A stretch of DNA of 54,669 nt from Acidobacteriota bacterium (GTDB lineage: Bacteria > Acidobacteriota > Blastocatellia > Pyrinomonadales > Pyrinomonadaceae), in assembly GCA_019639235.1 (NCBI GenBank), contig JAHBSG010000027.1, positions 1-54,669 of the forward strand, in the 5' to 3' direction. The notes under the pieces are model-generated. The model did no database searches, had not been told where the DNA came from, and saw only the letters and a program-made list of their open reading frames with translations. Below are positions 25,489-35,958 of the stretch, piece by piece; position 1 is the stretch's first letter, and each line of letters opens with the position of its first letter. The position numbers and the translations under genes are program-made.

Positions 25489-26076
25489 ATGGCGGTTTAC
25501 GACAGCTTTGCAAGGTTTTACGATCGGCTTTTCGCACCAGCCGAGCGGCGGTTCCTTGGCCGCTGGCGGCGGGAAACGCTCTCGCTAATTCCGGAAGGCT
25601 CGCGTTTGCTCGAGCTCGGGGCCGGCACGGGCGCTAATTTCGAGTTTTATGCGTCGCCCGAAAAGGCAATTTCAAGTGAACTCGCTTGCGAGATGCTGTC
25701 CTTCGCCGCAAAAAAGACCCGCGGGAACGCCCTTATTCAGGCGGATGCTGAAAGCCTTCCTTTCGCCACCGGCTCGTTTGACGCGGCCTTTGCGACACTC
25801 GTTTTTTGCTCGATCCCGCGGCCCGAAAATGCGTTTGCAGAACTTCGCCGCGTTGTCCGCCCTGGCGGCCGCGTGGTTTTGCTCGAACACGTCCGACCGC
25901 CCGGATTGCTTGGAATGCTGTTCGACCTGCTCAATTTCGCGACCGTGGCGTTGATAGACGACCACTTCAACCGCCGCACCGCCGAAACTGCCGTTGCCTC
26001 AGGCCTGCGGCTCGTCGAGAACCGCCGCAAACTCGCCGGCATCGTCAACCTGATCGTGCTCGAAAATCCGGCATGA
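25489..26076 (+). CDS. class I SAM-dependent methyltransferase
   Basis: 195 residues with the Rossmann-fold methyltransferase motifs. Motif I is LLELGAGTGANFEFY (about 40), motif II is the acidic ALIQADAESLPFATGSFDAAFATLVFCSI, and the post-motif is LRRVVRPGGRVVLLEHVR. It is short and of the Methyltransf_11/UbiE type that methylates small molecules or lipids. It is transcribed divergently from the response regulator. The 114-bp gap between them presumably holds both promoters, although no clear consensus was seen. Substrate unknown. Confidence 0.85.
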   Translation: MAVYDSFARFYDRLFAPAERRFLGRWRRETLSLIPEGSRLLELGAGTGANFEFYASPEKAISSELACEMLSFAAKKTRGNALIQADAESLPFATGSFDAAFATLVFCSIPRPENAFAELRRVVRPGGRVVLLEHVRPPGLLGMLFDLLNFATVALIDDHFNRRTAETAVASGLRLVENRRKLAGIVNLIVLENPA

Positions 26077-26208
26077 AGAAAGGGACGCCTTTTCTGGAAA
26101 ACCCATTTGTTCAAACCTTTTCTCTTTTTCGTCGTATAATTTACGGATACATGGCCGGTAGATCTAATTGCGTTTTGCGTCAATATTTCCGGCCTATTGG
26201 ATAAGATC

Positions 26209-28005
26209 ATGGCGGCTTCAAAAGGTACAAAGATCGCTCTTGCCATCGGCGCAGGGCTTTTCATTCTTCTCATTGTCGGTGTTATCGCGCTGATCCTCTT
26301 TGCCGATATGATCGGCCGGCCGAGCGTACCGAGCAATAGCGTGCTCGTGCTGAACGTTTCAGGCGCGCTGCCGGACTACGTCCCTGAGGACGAGTTCGCA
26401 AAGGCTCTCGGCATCGGCCAGCAGCAGAGCTTCACCGGATTGCTTACGCAGCTCCGCAAGGCAAAGGTCGATAACCGCGTCGGCGCCGTCCTGCTCAACA
26501 TCAACTTCCCCGGCATCGGCTGGGCAAAGGCCGATGAACTCCGCGATGCGATCAAGAGCGTTCGCGACTCCGGCAAGCCCGTTTATGCCTATATGGAAAT
26601 GGGCACAAATCGCGAGTACTACATCGCGACCGCCGCCGAGCGAATTTACCTGCCGCCGCCGGGCGATCTTTGGGTCAATGGCTTTGCTGCCGAGGCGATG
26701 TTCTACAAGGGCTCGCTCGATAAGCTCGGTGTCGAGGCCGAGGTGATCCAGATCGGCCCGAAATACAAGAACGCTCCCGACCAATATACCCGCAAGGAAA
26801 TGGGCGAAGGCCAGGCCGAGGTGATCAACGCCGTGCTCGACGAGTATTGGTCGCGGTTCACCGGTGCCATCGCCGAATCGCGCAAGAAATCGCCCGAGGA
26901 CATCGCAGCCCTGATCGACAACGCACCTTATAACGCCGGACAGGCAAAGGAACTTGGCCTGATCGACGACGCGATCTATCCCGACCAGATGTATGACGAG
27001 ATCAAGAAGCGGCTCGGGTATAAGGAAGAGGAAAAGCTCCGGACCATCAGCGGTGGACAGTATAAGGAAGTGCCTTCGGATTCGCTTGGCCTGAACACCG
27101 GCGAGCGGGTCGCCGTCATCTTTGCGAGCGGTGCGATCAACTCCGGCAAGTCGAGCGACGGCACATTCGGCGGGCAGATGGTCGGCTCGGACACCGTCGT
27201 CTCGGCGGTCAATGCCGCGGCCGAGGATACGACCGTAAAGGCGATCGTTCTTCGCGTCGATTCGCCCGGCGGTTCGGCACTCGCCTCGGACCTGATGTGG
27301 CGTGCGATCGAGAACGCAAAGGCGAAGAAGCCTGTCGTCGTTTCGATGGCGGACGTCGCGGCTTCGGGCGGTTATTACATCTCGACCAACGCCAACAAGA
27401 TCGTCGCCCAACCATCGACGATCACGGGTTCGATCGGCGTTTTTGTCGGCAAACCGATCGTCCGCGGGCTCTACGATTGGCTCGGCATAACCAATCAGTA
27501 CATCCTCCGCGGCAAGAACTCCGGCATTTTCCGCGAGACGGAAAAGTGGAACCCGGATGAGCGGAAAAAGATGGAGGACTTTGCCAACAACATCTATTTC
27601 AACAACTTCATCCCGAAGGTCGCCGCCGGCCGTAATATGAACGTTGAGCGGGCCAACGAACTCGGCCAGGGCCGCGTCTGGACCGGCACGCAGGCAAAGC
27701 AGAACGGGCTTGTAGATGAATTTGGCGGGCTTGAGAAAGCGATCGATATCGCAAAGGAACTTGCCGGGCTGCCGGCCGATAAGGACGTTAGGCGGGTCGT
27801 CTTCCCGGCTCCGAAACCATTCTTCCAAACCTTGCTTGGAAGCGGCGAGGACGCGACCGTCTCCGCCGACCAGAAAGCTCAAAAAGCACTCGCCGACTCT
27901 CTGCCGAGAGACGCTCGCCGGGCACTCCGCTACGCCGAAATGTATGACCGCATGCAGCGGGGCGAAGCAATGATGCTCCTGCCCTTTGAGTTTGAGATCA
28001 AGTAA
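26209..28005 (+). CDS. sppA: signal peptide peptidase SppA, 67K type
   Basis: 598 residues from the ATG at 26209 (an in-frame TTG 12 bases upstream is possible). An N-terminal membrane helix (IALAIGAGLFILLIVGVIALILFADMI) is followed by the duplicated ClpP-like halves of the long SppA form. The general-base Lys sits in the N-terminal half, in AMFYKGSLDKLGVEAEVIQIG. The nucleophile Ser lies in the C-terminal half, in ADVAASGGYYISTNANKIVAQPSTITGSIGV. Both match the E. coli Lys209/Ser409 arrangement. It cleaves residual signal peptides in the membrane. A TATAAT at 26135-26140 may be the -10 of its promoter, with no good -35. Confidence 0.93.
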   Translation: MAASKGTKIALAIGAGLFILLIVGVIALILFADMIGRPSVPSNSVLVLNVSGALPDYVPEDEFAKALGIGQQQSFTGLLTQLRKAKVDNRVGAVLLNINFPGIGWAKADELRDAIKSVRDSGKPVYAYMEMGTNREYYIATAAERIYLPPPGDLWVNGFAAEAMFYKGSLDKLGVEAEVIQIGPKYKNAPDQYTRKEMGEGQAEVINAVLDEYWSRFTGAIAESRKKSPEDIAALIDNAPYNAGQAKELGLIDDAIYPDQMYDEIKKRLGYKEEEKLRTISGGQYKEVPSDSLGLNTGERVAVIFASGAINSGKSSDGTFGGQMVGSDTVVSAVNAAAEDTTVKAIVLRVDSPGGSALASDLMWRAIENAKAKKPVVVSMADVAASGGYYISTNANKIVAQPSTITGSIGVFVGKPIVRGLYDWLGITNQYILRGKNSGIFRETEKWNPDERKKMEDFANNIYFNNFIPKVAAGRNMNVERANELGQGRVWTGTQAKQNGLVDEFGGLEKAIDIAKELAGLPADKDVRRVVFPAPKPFFQTLLGSGEDATVSADQKAQKALADSLPRDARRALRYAEMYDRMQRGEAMMLLPFEFEIK

Positions 28006-28059
28006 ATTGGTTTTCGATATGTGCGATCTGTGGTGACGCCTAAAGAGCGACCAGGTGTT

Positions 28060-28120
28060 ACCACAGAGAGCACAGAAGAAGACATAGAAGAACAGCCTCG
28101 CACCTTGTCTCTTGTGATGT
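28060..28120 (+). repeat. CACAGAGAG-type short-period repeat with partial inverted partner
   Basis: The sppA 3' gap contains ACCACAGAGAGCACAGAAG-type sequence with roughly 9-bp periodicity (about 28060-28095). It is followed by CTTGTCTCTTGTGATGTC, which is partly complementary. It resembles the inverted arrays at 28895-28990 and 42071-42182 in wording but is more degraded. Confidence 0.45.
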
Positions 28121-28813
28121 CTATTTCAGGTCCTTTCCGTTGATCAAAACACATCCATCGCAATTAGGATTCTCCGCTCCGGGAGGCACACTCCAAAGCT
28201 TCATGCTCCGAATCCCCAACCGACTTACCCCGAATTGAAATCGCGTTATATCCATATTGCGAAACCTAACGTGCTCGACAAAAAGTTTTATCCTTTTGTT
28301 TCCAAGATCGAAGCCCTCTTCATCATCGATGTAGACCTGAACGAAGCCTGAATGCTTCGGATTGTTCTGTAGCTCGACAAAAAATGAATCGAGCCGGGCA
28401 CGCATATCGTCCGAATCAATATCACCGAATTCGTCCACTGGCTGCCCCTCTATGAGGGAATCGATCACAACCGAATCACTTGCGAAGTTTGAGCAGTCGC
28501 TCGGAAGCCCCGTTATCACGACCCGAGCTTTGATCTCTTCGCCCGCATCTTTTCTCGTTGTACTGACAACGACCTTCGCTGTCCCTTGTCCTGATTCTAT
28601 CGATCCCTCCCGATCGCCGATTTGCACCGTCCATTGAAGAACCGCATCGTGCTTTACCGGTGTGACCGATACGACAAACACCGCCTTGCCGCCCGGCATA
28701 ACTATTCTGGACGGACCCAGTACCTTGATCTCGGGGCATTCGGCATCAACCTGCCCAAAGGACTGGGCCGAGAAGGCGAAAGCGAACACCAAAAGAAAAA
28801 AGACGACACGCAT
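28121..28813 (-). CDS. exported protein of unknown function
   Basis: 230 residues with a clear signal peptide (MRVVFFLLVFAFAFSAQSFG/Q). The first part (about 25-125) looks like a beta-sandwich or Ig-like module: VLGPSRIVMPGGKAVFVVSVTP ... LQWTVQIGD ... GTAKVVVSTTRKDAGEEIKARVVITGLPSDC. The second part (about 135-215) has DDMRARLDSFFVELQNNPKHSGFVQVYID ... FVEHVRFRNMDITRFQFGV, which resembles a small alpha/beta module seen in other exported acidobacterial proteins. Five Cys suggest disulphides. No family name can be given. Confidence 0.7.
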   Translation of the reverse strand: MRVVFFLLVFAFAFSAQSFGQVDAECPEIKVLGPSRIVMPGGKAVFVVSVTPVKHDAVLQWTVQIGDREGSIESGQGTAKVVVSTTRKDAGEEIKARVVITGLPSDCSNFASDSVVIDSLIEGQPVDEFGDIDSDDMRARLDSFFVELQNNPKHSGFVQVYIDDEEGFDLGNKRIKLFVEHVRFRNMDITRFQFGVSRLGIRSMKLWSVPPGAENPNCDGCVLINGKDLK

Positions 28814-28894
28814 ACGGTCTTATTACTATATTCACGGGCGGCCGGTAAGTCCATCATTTTTTCGCACGGGTGCTTCGTTTACGGGAGCGAGTTT

Positions 28895-28990
28895 CTTTGA
28901 GACCTTTGTGCAACGCCTTTGCGGCCTTTGTGTTTGATCATTATGTGAACACAAAGCTCGCGGAGTTTCTGCACAAAGCGCACGAAGCGG
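28895..28990 (+). repeat. inverted pair of CTTTGTG / CACAAAG short-period repeats
   Basis: In the 346-bp gap 28814-29159, the segment 28895-28936 repeats CTTTGAGAC, CTTTGTGCA, CTTTGCGGC, CTTTGTGTT. It is followed by the complementary words CACAAAG, CGCGGAG, CACAAAG, CACGAAG (28949-28988). The arms are only about 12 bp apart. The rest of the gap shows nothing except the promoter and ribosome site of the next gene. Confidence 0.65.
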
Positions 28991-29041
28991 AAATTCAACA
29001 TCCTTCGGTCGGCAGAGTCGCCCGGACTTTAGGTTCCTGTT

Positions 29042-29070
29042 TTGTTTTCGGCCCGGCTTTCGCCTATAAT
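29042..29070 (+). promoter_or_regulatory. probable sigma-70-type promoter
   Basis: TTGTTT (29042-29047), a 17-bp spacer and a perfect TATAAT (29065-29070) lie 90 bp upstream of the ATG at 29160. That ATG has AGAAGGAGATAAC in front of it. The -35 match is only partial. Confidence 0.5.
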
Positions 29071-29159
29071 CCGCCTGCGCTCGTTGGGTCGCAACCGGCG
29101 CAGTTGATATACCTCTCAACCGAAATAGTTCTTTCAACCCAAGCAGAAGGAGATAACAA

Positions 29160-29600
29160 ATGGTAAGGATCATTCTCGGGGTCGTGGCGGGTTTTATCGC
29201 ATGGTCGATACTCTGGATCGGCAGCGATCAGGTGCTGATGTCGCTCTCGCCCGGATGGTACGGCGCCCATCAGCTCGATTTCGAAAAGGCGATGTTCAAT
29301 CAAACTGAGTTCGTGCCGAACACGACCATCCTTGTGATGCACATCGTCCGGAGCATAATCATTTCGATCGTTTCGGGTTATTTGGCAGCGGTCATCGCCG
29401 GCGAGAACAATCGGTCGGGTTTGATCCTGGGCGTTTTGCTCCTGGCTTTCGGACTGATGGTACAGGTGATGGCGTGGAGCTATATCCCTGTTTGGTACCA
29501 CGCGATCTTTTTGATCCTGCTTATTCCGATGACGCTTCTCGGGGCAAAGCTCAAGACGTTTCCGGCCGCCGCACCGCCGCCGGCCGAGGCTCAGCCGTAG
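29160..29600 (+). CDS. small four-helix membrane protein
   Basis: 146 residues with four hydrophobic segments (about 4-22, 58-82, 86-108, 110-128) and a Pro/Ala-rich cytoplasmic end. The start GVVAGFIAWSILWIGSDQVLMSLSPGWYG resembles small DUF-type membrane proteins with a VxGFxxG start, but no family could be fixed. A strong Shine-Dalgarno (AGAAGGAGAT) precedes the ATG. Its last 10 bases overlap the end of the convergent YkgJ-type gene. Confidence 0.7.
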   Translation: MVRIILGVVAGFIAWSILWIGSDQVLMSLSPGWYGAHQLDFEKAMFNQTEFVPNTTILVMHIVRSIIISIVSGYLAAVIAGENNRSGLILGVLLLAFGLMVQVMAWSYIPVWYHAIFLILLIPMTLLGAKLKTFPAAAPPPAEAQP

Positions 29601-30106
29601 GTTTCGAGGGCAAGCGGGATCGGCAGGGCCGCGAAGTTCCGCCCGTATGCACGGCGTTCGAGCCTGAGCATTTGAGCCTCCTCGGCGGCCAGCAATTCAT
29701 CGGGCGGTAGGTCTTGAGGCCGCTCGTAGCAGGCGTGCGTTATGCACGGCAGCGGCTTCGCCTTTCCGTGGACCAGGCATCCCAAATCACGTTCAAATAG
29801 CGGGCAGGCAAATTTCGCCTCTGCCCGTTTTTCATTTTCGAGTCGCTCGGCCGAATTGCGAATTCGTTCAGTGACCCGCGTTCGTGCTTCTTCGGGCAAT
29901 TCGCTGAGCACAGCGTTGATCGCCCGTGCCTCGAGCCGTGTGATCCGGACATTGACAAAATGCACGTCCGTGCAGCACGAGCCCTTCACCTCGCAGGTTG
30001 CGCAGCTCTTCGCCCGGTGCTCGAACCGCTCGCCGATCTTGGCTGCAAACGCGCCTTTTCTCGCATTCGCAAGTTCGATCGCCTTTTGTTCTGAGATCAG
30101 CTTCAT
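29591..30106 (-). CDS. YkgJ-type cysteine-cluster protein
   Basis: 171 residues with the Zn/Fe-chelating cysteine pattern. CATCEVKGSCCTD is at about 35-47 and CPLFERDLGCLVHGKAKPLPCITHACY at about 101-127. The spacing Cx2C...CC...Cx8C...Cx4C fits the YkgJ/CxxCxxCC family, thought to bind metal; the biological role is undefined. It is convergent with, and overlaps by 10 bases, the preceding small membrane protein gene. Confidence 0.8.
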   Translation of the reverse strand: MKLISEQKAIELANARKGAFAAKIGERFEHRAKSCATCEVKGSCCTDVHFVNVRITRLEARAINAVLSELPEEARTRVTERIRNSAERLENEKRAEAKFACPLFERDLGCLVHGKAKPLPCITHACYERPQDLPPDELLAAEEAQMLRLERRAYGRNFAALPIPLALETYG

Positions 30107-30230
30107 TGTCTCGCAAAGCCTTCGCCCGGCATAACGCCGAGTAATTCACATCCTGTTTTCATAATGTTAAGCTAATGATTTTCGCGTGCCGCCCGCACAC
30201 GGGTTCCGGAGGCCGAAACAACGAAACATC

Positions 30231-31244
30231 ATGATTTCCCCAAAGATCATTGCAGCCATCTTGCTTTTATCCCTCTTCGCAGCCGAGGTTCAGGCCATCT
30301 TCAATGACGAGGTCAAGCTCAAGAACGGCGACCGCCTCTCCGGCAAGATCGTCGCTCGCGAGGGCGAGACCATCACGCTTGAGACCGATTATGCGGGCAA
30401 GGTCACCATCGATGCAAAGTTCGTCGATTCGGTCACGGAGGCCGAGGCAAAGGCTGCCGAAACGGAAAAGGCATCGAAAGCAGTTTCAACGCCCCTTCCA
30501 AAGACCGCCGTCGCGGAAAAGCCCGTTGAGCGTAAAGAGCCGCCGCGGCTTTTCGGCGGCGAGATGTTCGGGCTCTTTACAGGCTGGGAGGGTAATGCCG
30601 CCGTCGGATTTAATTTCACGACCGGCAATTCACGGACAAGCCAGATGACAACCGGGCTCCGGGCAACGAAGACCGGGACCAAGGACAAGCTCACGGTTTA
30701 CTCACGCAGCCTCTGGAACAGCAACCGCAATGCGACGGTCAGCACTACGCAAAACGCCGTTTGGGGCGGCGCCCGCTACGACCGCCGCTTGAGCGAAAAA
30801 ACTTTTGGTTTTATCTCTTACGATTTCGAACGCGACCGGCCGCGAAAGCTCTATTTCCGGTCGGTGCCGGGCGGCGGGCTCGGCCATCATCTGATCAAGA
30901 ACGACCGGACCGAGCTTGATGTCCTCGTCGGCGGCGGCTGGAACCGAACCTGGCAGGTCGGCCCGAACACCGACACGCCCGAAGCACTTGCCGGCAACAC
31001 GCTCAAGCACCGCTTCAACGGCCGGCTCCGGCTTCAGCAGGCATTCTCGTTCTACCAGAACGTGACCGACCGCAACGAGTTCCGCTTCATTTTTGATTCA
31101 AGTATGACGGTCGATATAACGAAAAAGATCGGCTGGCAGTTTACCGTCGGCAACCGATTTAACAACAACCCGACCGGCACGACGAAGCGCAACGACTTTT
31201 TCTTCACGACCGGCATGCGATGGAACTTTGGCAAGAAGAACTAA
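30231..31244 (+). CDS. DUF481 outer-membrane protein
   Basis: 337 residues from the ATG at 30231 ([22 protein letters not shown], signal peptide). A short N-terminal SH3/LSM-like strand set, [44 protein letters not shown], is followed by an Ala/Lys/Glu linker. The DUF481 beta-barrel (about 125-337) has [37 protein letters not shown] and ends [15 protein letters not shown]481 proteins are salt-induced outer-membrane proteins of E. coli YdiY type with no settled function. The gap to bcp is 85 bp. Confidence 0.82.
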   Translation: MISPKIIAAILLLSLFAAEVQAIFNDEVKLKNGDRLSGKIVAREGETITLETDYAGKVTIDAKFVDSVTEAEAKAAETEKASKAVSTPLPKTAVAEKPVERKEPPRLFGGEMFGLFTGWEGNAAVGFNFTTGNSRTSQMTTGLRATKTGTKDKLTVYSRSLWNSNRNATVSTTQNAVWGGARYDRRLSEKTFGFISYDFERDRPRKLYFRSVPGGGLGHHLIKNDRTELDVLVGGGWNRTWQVGPNTDTPEALAGNTLKHRFNGRLRLQQAFSFYQNVTDRNEFRFIFDSSMTVDITKKIGWQFTVGNRFNNNPTGTTKRNDFFFTTGMRWNFGKKN

Positions 31245-31329
31245 CGCCCCGAGCGAATCCGCCGGCAGGCAAGCGTGCGAACTTCGGTCTGGTTGTTGTA
31301 TCTTTTTAGAAAGAGGAGTTCGGATCTAT

Positions 31330-31788
31330 ATGCTTAAAGAAGGCGATAAAGCGCCCGCATTCAAGGGCAAGAATCAGGACGGAAAGGCCGTCAAGCTAAG
31401 TGATTTTAAGGGCAAAAAGCTCGCACTCTATTTTTACCCGAAGGACGACACGCCCGGCTGCACCAAGCAGGCTTGTTCGCTTCGTGACGGGTTTGCCGAG
31501 CTGAAAAAGGCCGGCATCGAGGTGGTCGGCGTTTCGATCGACGACGAAAAGTCACACCAGAAGTTCATCTCGAAATACGAACTGCCGTTCGACCTGATCG
31601 CCGATACCGACAAATCGATCGTCGAAGCATTCGGCGTTTGGGGCGAGAAAAGCATGTACGGAAAAAAGTACATGGGAACACACCGCAAGACATTTTTGAT
31701 AGATGAGAAAGGCAAGATCGTCAAGAAATTTGATAAGGTAAAGGTTAGCGAACACGCCGATGAGGTACTCGCCGCCTTTGGGAATTAA
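31330..31788 (+). CDS. bcp: thioredoxin-dependent thiol peroxidase (Bcp/PrxQ)
   Basis: 152 residues from the ATG at 31330, with AGAGGAG upstream. It has the PrxQ/Bcp thioredoxin fold. The peroxidatic Cys is in [19 protein letters not shown] and the resolving Cys lies five residues later, the alpha2-type spacing. [14 protein letters not shown] and [20 protein letters not shown] are also typical. It reduces H2O2 and organic hydroperoxides with electrons from thioredoxin. It ends 6 bases before the rhodanese lipoprotein gene, so the two likely form one redox operon, not far from perR-like and katG. Confidence 0.95.
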   Translation: MLKEGDKAPAFKGKNQDGKAVKLSDFKGKKLALYFYPKDDTPGCTKQACSLRDGFAELKKAGIEVVGVSIDDEKSHQKFISKYELPFDLIADTDKSIVEAFGVWGEKSMYGKKYMGTHRKTFLIDEKGKIVKKFDKVKVSEHADEVLAAFGN

Positions 31789-31794
31789 CTGCTT

Positions 31795-32307
31795 ATGAAA
31801 ATAAAAAGACTCGGACTTTTGACCGCACTCGCCGCGTCCGGCCTGTTTGCGGCGGCCTGTGCCGAAACGGGCACGAACACCGCCCGCAACGCGTCACCCG
31901 CGACAAACGCATCGCCGGCCGTAAATGCAGCTCCGGCCGCTCCCGCCGCACCGCCCGCGGCCCGCAACATTCCGTTCCCTGACGTTGAGCGTATTCCGCT
32001 CGCCGAAGCCAAGAAGGCCTTCGACGACGGTTCGGCCGTTTTCGTTGATACTCACTCGGCTGCAAGCTTTGAGGTGCAGCATGTGAAGGGTGCGATCAAC
32101 ATTCCGCCGGACCAGATCGCCAAGGCCGATTCGCTACCGAAAGGCAAGAAGATAATTGCCTACTGTTCCTGACCGGCCGAAAACTCAAGTGCCGGTCTGG
32201 TACACGAACTGAAGAAAAAAGGATTCACGAACGTTTATGCACTACTCGGCGGAACGGCCGCCTGGCGAGAGGCCGGTTACCCGATGGAAGGCAAAGGATC
32301 GAAATGA
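31795..32307 (+). CDS. rhodanese-domain lipoprotein with in-frame TGA (candidate selenoprotein)
   Basis: Read through one TGA at 32170-32172, the frame encodes 170 residues ending at TGA 32305-32307. It has a lipoprotein-like signal (LFAAAC, Cys22), then an Ala/Pro/Asn linker. The rhodanese domain (about 63-165) has VFVDTHSAASFEVQHVKGAINIPPDQI, and after the TGA PAENSSAGLVHELKKKGF and NVYALLGGTAAWREAGYP. The active-site loop reads Y123-C124-S125-TGA126-PAENSS. Homologous loops known to me read YC-x-CP, so the TGA occupies a Cys position. A hairpin of SECIS type lies 17-31 bases after it. If TGA is a stop, the 125-residue product lacks the rhodanese C-terminal half. Rhodaneses transfer sulfane sulphur. 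Alternatives are a nonsense mutation or sequencing error. Confidence 0.7.
32170..32203 (+). promoter_or_regulatory. UGA codon with SECIS-like hairpin
   Basis: After TGA (32170-32172), GTGCC (32189-32193) pairs with GGTAC (32199-32203) around the loop GGTCT (32194-32198). The stem has five pairs, one of them G-U. The loop begins 22 nt after the UGA, within the usual 16-37 nt for bacterial SECIS elements. Its GGUCU equals the SelB-contacting core of the E. coli fdhF loop. An alternative stem GACCGGC/GCCGGTC (32171-32177 with 32191-32197) competes for the same bases. Confidence 0.55.
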
Positions 32308-32325
32308 TCCTTCGCAAAAATGAAG

Positions 32326-32363
32326 AAGCCGGCTGCGGAATTCAATTTCCCGGCCGGCTTTTT
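32326..32363 (+). terminator. rho-independent terminator after the rhodanese gene
   Basis: AAGCCGGC (32326-32333) pairs with GCCGGCTT (32353-32360), followed by TTTC. It lies 19 bases past the second (distal) TGA, not past the internal one. This fits a functional gene that extends to 32307. Confidence 0.85.
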
Positions 32364-32383
32364 CGTATGAATTTGGAGAAGGG

Positions 32384-32980
32384 TTACTCTGCCTCGTCCT
32401 CTTCCGGTTCATCAAAGTCGATCTTGTCGTAAACTTCCGCGAGCGATATCGGACAATCGATCGATTCGAACATTATCGACGACTCGATGCCGACCGCTTC
32501 AGAGAGCACCCAGAAACCGTCTCCCTGGCGGATGTACTTTTCGATCCGAGCTTCATTCTGCGAAACAAGCACATACTCCTGAAGGCTTTCAATGCTGCGA
32601 TAGTGCTGAAACTTCTTGCCGCGGTCGTAGCTCTCGGTCGAATCCGAAAGTATCTCGATCAGCAGAACAGGGTTGAGCAAAGTGTCCAAAACCGCATCCT
32701 GAAAATCCGGCTTTCCGCAGACGACCGAAACATCGGGGTAAGCGTAAAGCCCGAACCTTGCCACCAGGACGCGCATCTCCGAAGGGTAGAACTCGCATTT
32801 TTTTCCCTTCAAATGCTGCCACAGCAAACCATGAAGATTAGCTGCGATCTTGTTGTGATTGCGCTTTGCTCCGGCCATCGCGTAGATGCGGCCGTTGTAA
32901 AACTCATGCTTGATCTCAGAATTTCGTTCAAACTCGAGATACTCTTCGGCGGTCAATTGCTTTTTCGGGACATCCGACAT
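32384..32980 (-). CDS. Uma2-family (DUF820) putative endonuclease
   Basis: 198 residues. The Uma2/DUF820 pattern is clear: LTAEEYLEFERNSEIKHEFYNGRIYAMAGA, HNKIAANLHGLLWQHLKGKKCEFYPSEMRVLV, YAYPDVSVVCG and NPVLLIEILSDSTESYDRGKKFQHYRSIESLQEYVLVSQ. This is a PD-(D/E)xK nuclease fold with the E...D...E-x-L arrangement intact. The family is very abundant in cyanobacteria and some Acidobacteriota; its biological role is unknown and no methylase is adjacent. It is convergent with the rhodanese gene and separated from it by a terminator. Confidence 0.9.
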   Translation of the reverse strand: MSDVPKKQLTAEEYLEFERNSEIKHEFYNGRIYAMAGAKRNHNKIAANLHGLLWQHLKGKKCEFYPSEMRVLVARFGLYAYPDVSVVCGKPDFQDAVLDTLLNPVLLIEILSDSTESYDRGKKFQHYRSIESLQEYVLVSQNEARIEKYIRQGDGFWVLSEAVGIESSIMFESIDCPISLAEVYDKIDFDEPEEDEAE

Positions 32981-33110
32981 TTGTTTCTCTGCGGCAGCCG
33001 AGGCTGCAGTCTCTCAAAAGACTATACACGGATTTGGCTTCGAACAGCCGAAGATTATCCTTTCCGCTCTCAGGCGTCAGGGAAAATGAGCCGTCGTAAG
33101 TCCTCATGAT

Positions 33111-33141
33111 TTGACACAATTTATAAATAGAATTATTCTAA
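33111..33141 (+). promoter_or_regulatory. promoter with overlapping Per/Fur box
   Basis: TTGACA (33111-33116), a 17-bp spacer and TATTCT (33134-33139) form a good -35/-10 pair ahead of the fur-type gene. Overlapping the -10 is the dyad ATAGAATTATTCTAA (33127-33141; perfect arms TAGAAT/ATTCTA). It closely resembles the PerR box TTATAATNATTATAA and mycobacterial FurA boxes. Binding there would block polymerase, so autorepression of the perR-katG unit is inferred. Confidence 0.8.
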
Positions 33142-33165
33142 ACCTAACTTTCCAACAGCATTACG

Positions 33166-33558
33166 ATGAAGGAATTAGACCGTTCAGGATATACAAAGCA
33201 AAGGCAGGCGGTGCTTGAGGTCATACGTGAATCGCACGAGCACCTGACAGCGAACGAGGTATTTGAGGATGCCCGGAAACGGCTTCCCGGGATCTCATTC
33301 GCGACCGTTTATAATTCGCTCCGCTATCTCAAGGGCGAAGGGCTCATCGGCGAGGTGCGCTTTGGGTCCGATACGACCCGTTACGACCGCAACCTTGACC
33401 CGCACCACCACGCGATCTGCACCGAGTGCGGGCGGCTTGCCGACCTGGAACTGGCCATCCCGCCCGAGGTCATAAAGCAAGCCGCAAGGAGATCGAAATT
33501 CAAGCCGGGAGAGATCGAATTTACGCTCCGCGGGCTTTGCCCCGAGTGCAGCGGCTAA
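33166..33558 (+). CDS. Fur-family regulator, PerR-like
   Basis: 130 residues. A winged helix (about 10-70: TKQRQAVLEVIRESHEHLTANEVFEDARKRLPGISFATVYNSLRYLKGEGLI) is followed by a dimerisation domain. That domain has the metal site RYDRNLDPHHHAICTECG and two CxxC structural zinc pairs (CTEC, CPEC at the C-terminus). The Asp in RYD and the adjacent katG favour PerR (peroxide-sensing by His oxidation) over iron-sensing Fur. It is 87 bases upstream of katG in the same direction without a convincing terminator, so the two are likely co-transcribed from the Per-box promoter. Confidence 0.88.
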   Translation: MKELDRSGYTKQRQAVLEVIRESHEHLTANEVFEDARKRLPGISFATVYNSLRYLKGEGLIGEVRFGSDTTRYDRNLDPHHHAICTECGRLADLELAIPPEVIKQAARRSKFKPGEIEFTLRGLCPECSG

Positions 33559-33612
33559 AAGATCCGGGGCCTGCCCGGCGCTCTTTGCCGGCAGATCCCC
33601 AACTACCTGTAA

Positions 33613-35868
<2,256 letters not shown>

Positions 35869-35890
35869 GCGACCGGCAAACCTAAAACGC

Positions 35891-35926
35891 GAGAGGCGGC
35901 CTTTTGACGGGCCGCCTCTTTCTTTT
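35891..35926 (+). terminator. rho-independent terminator after katG
   Basis: GAGGCGGCC (35893-35901) and GGCCGCCTC (35910-35918) form a perfect 9-bp stem with an 8-nt loop, followed by TTTCTTTT. Confidence 0.93.
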
Positions 35927-35958
35927 CGCTGATTTACTTTAATTCCGGTTCTTAGGAT

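Noticed and set aside
30107..30230. Promoter or RNA gene between YkgJ and DUF481 genes
   Set aside because: No convincing -35/-10 pair, hairpin or conserved RNA motif seen in this 124-bp gap.
31795..32172. Treating the rhodanese gene as a simple 125-residue protein
   Set aside because: It would end in the middle of the active-site loop, with the rest of the domain intact and in frame beyond the TGA. Kept instead as a read-through candidate.
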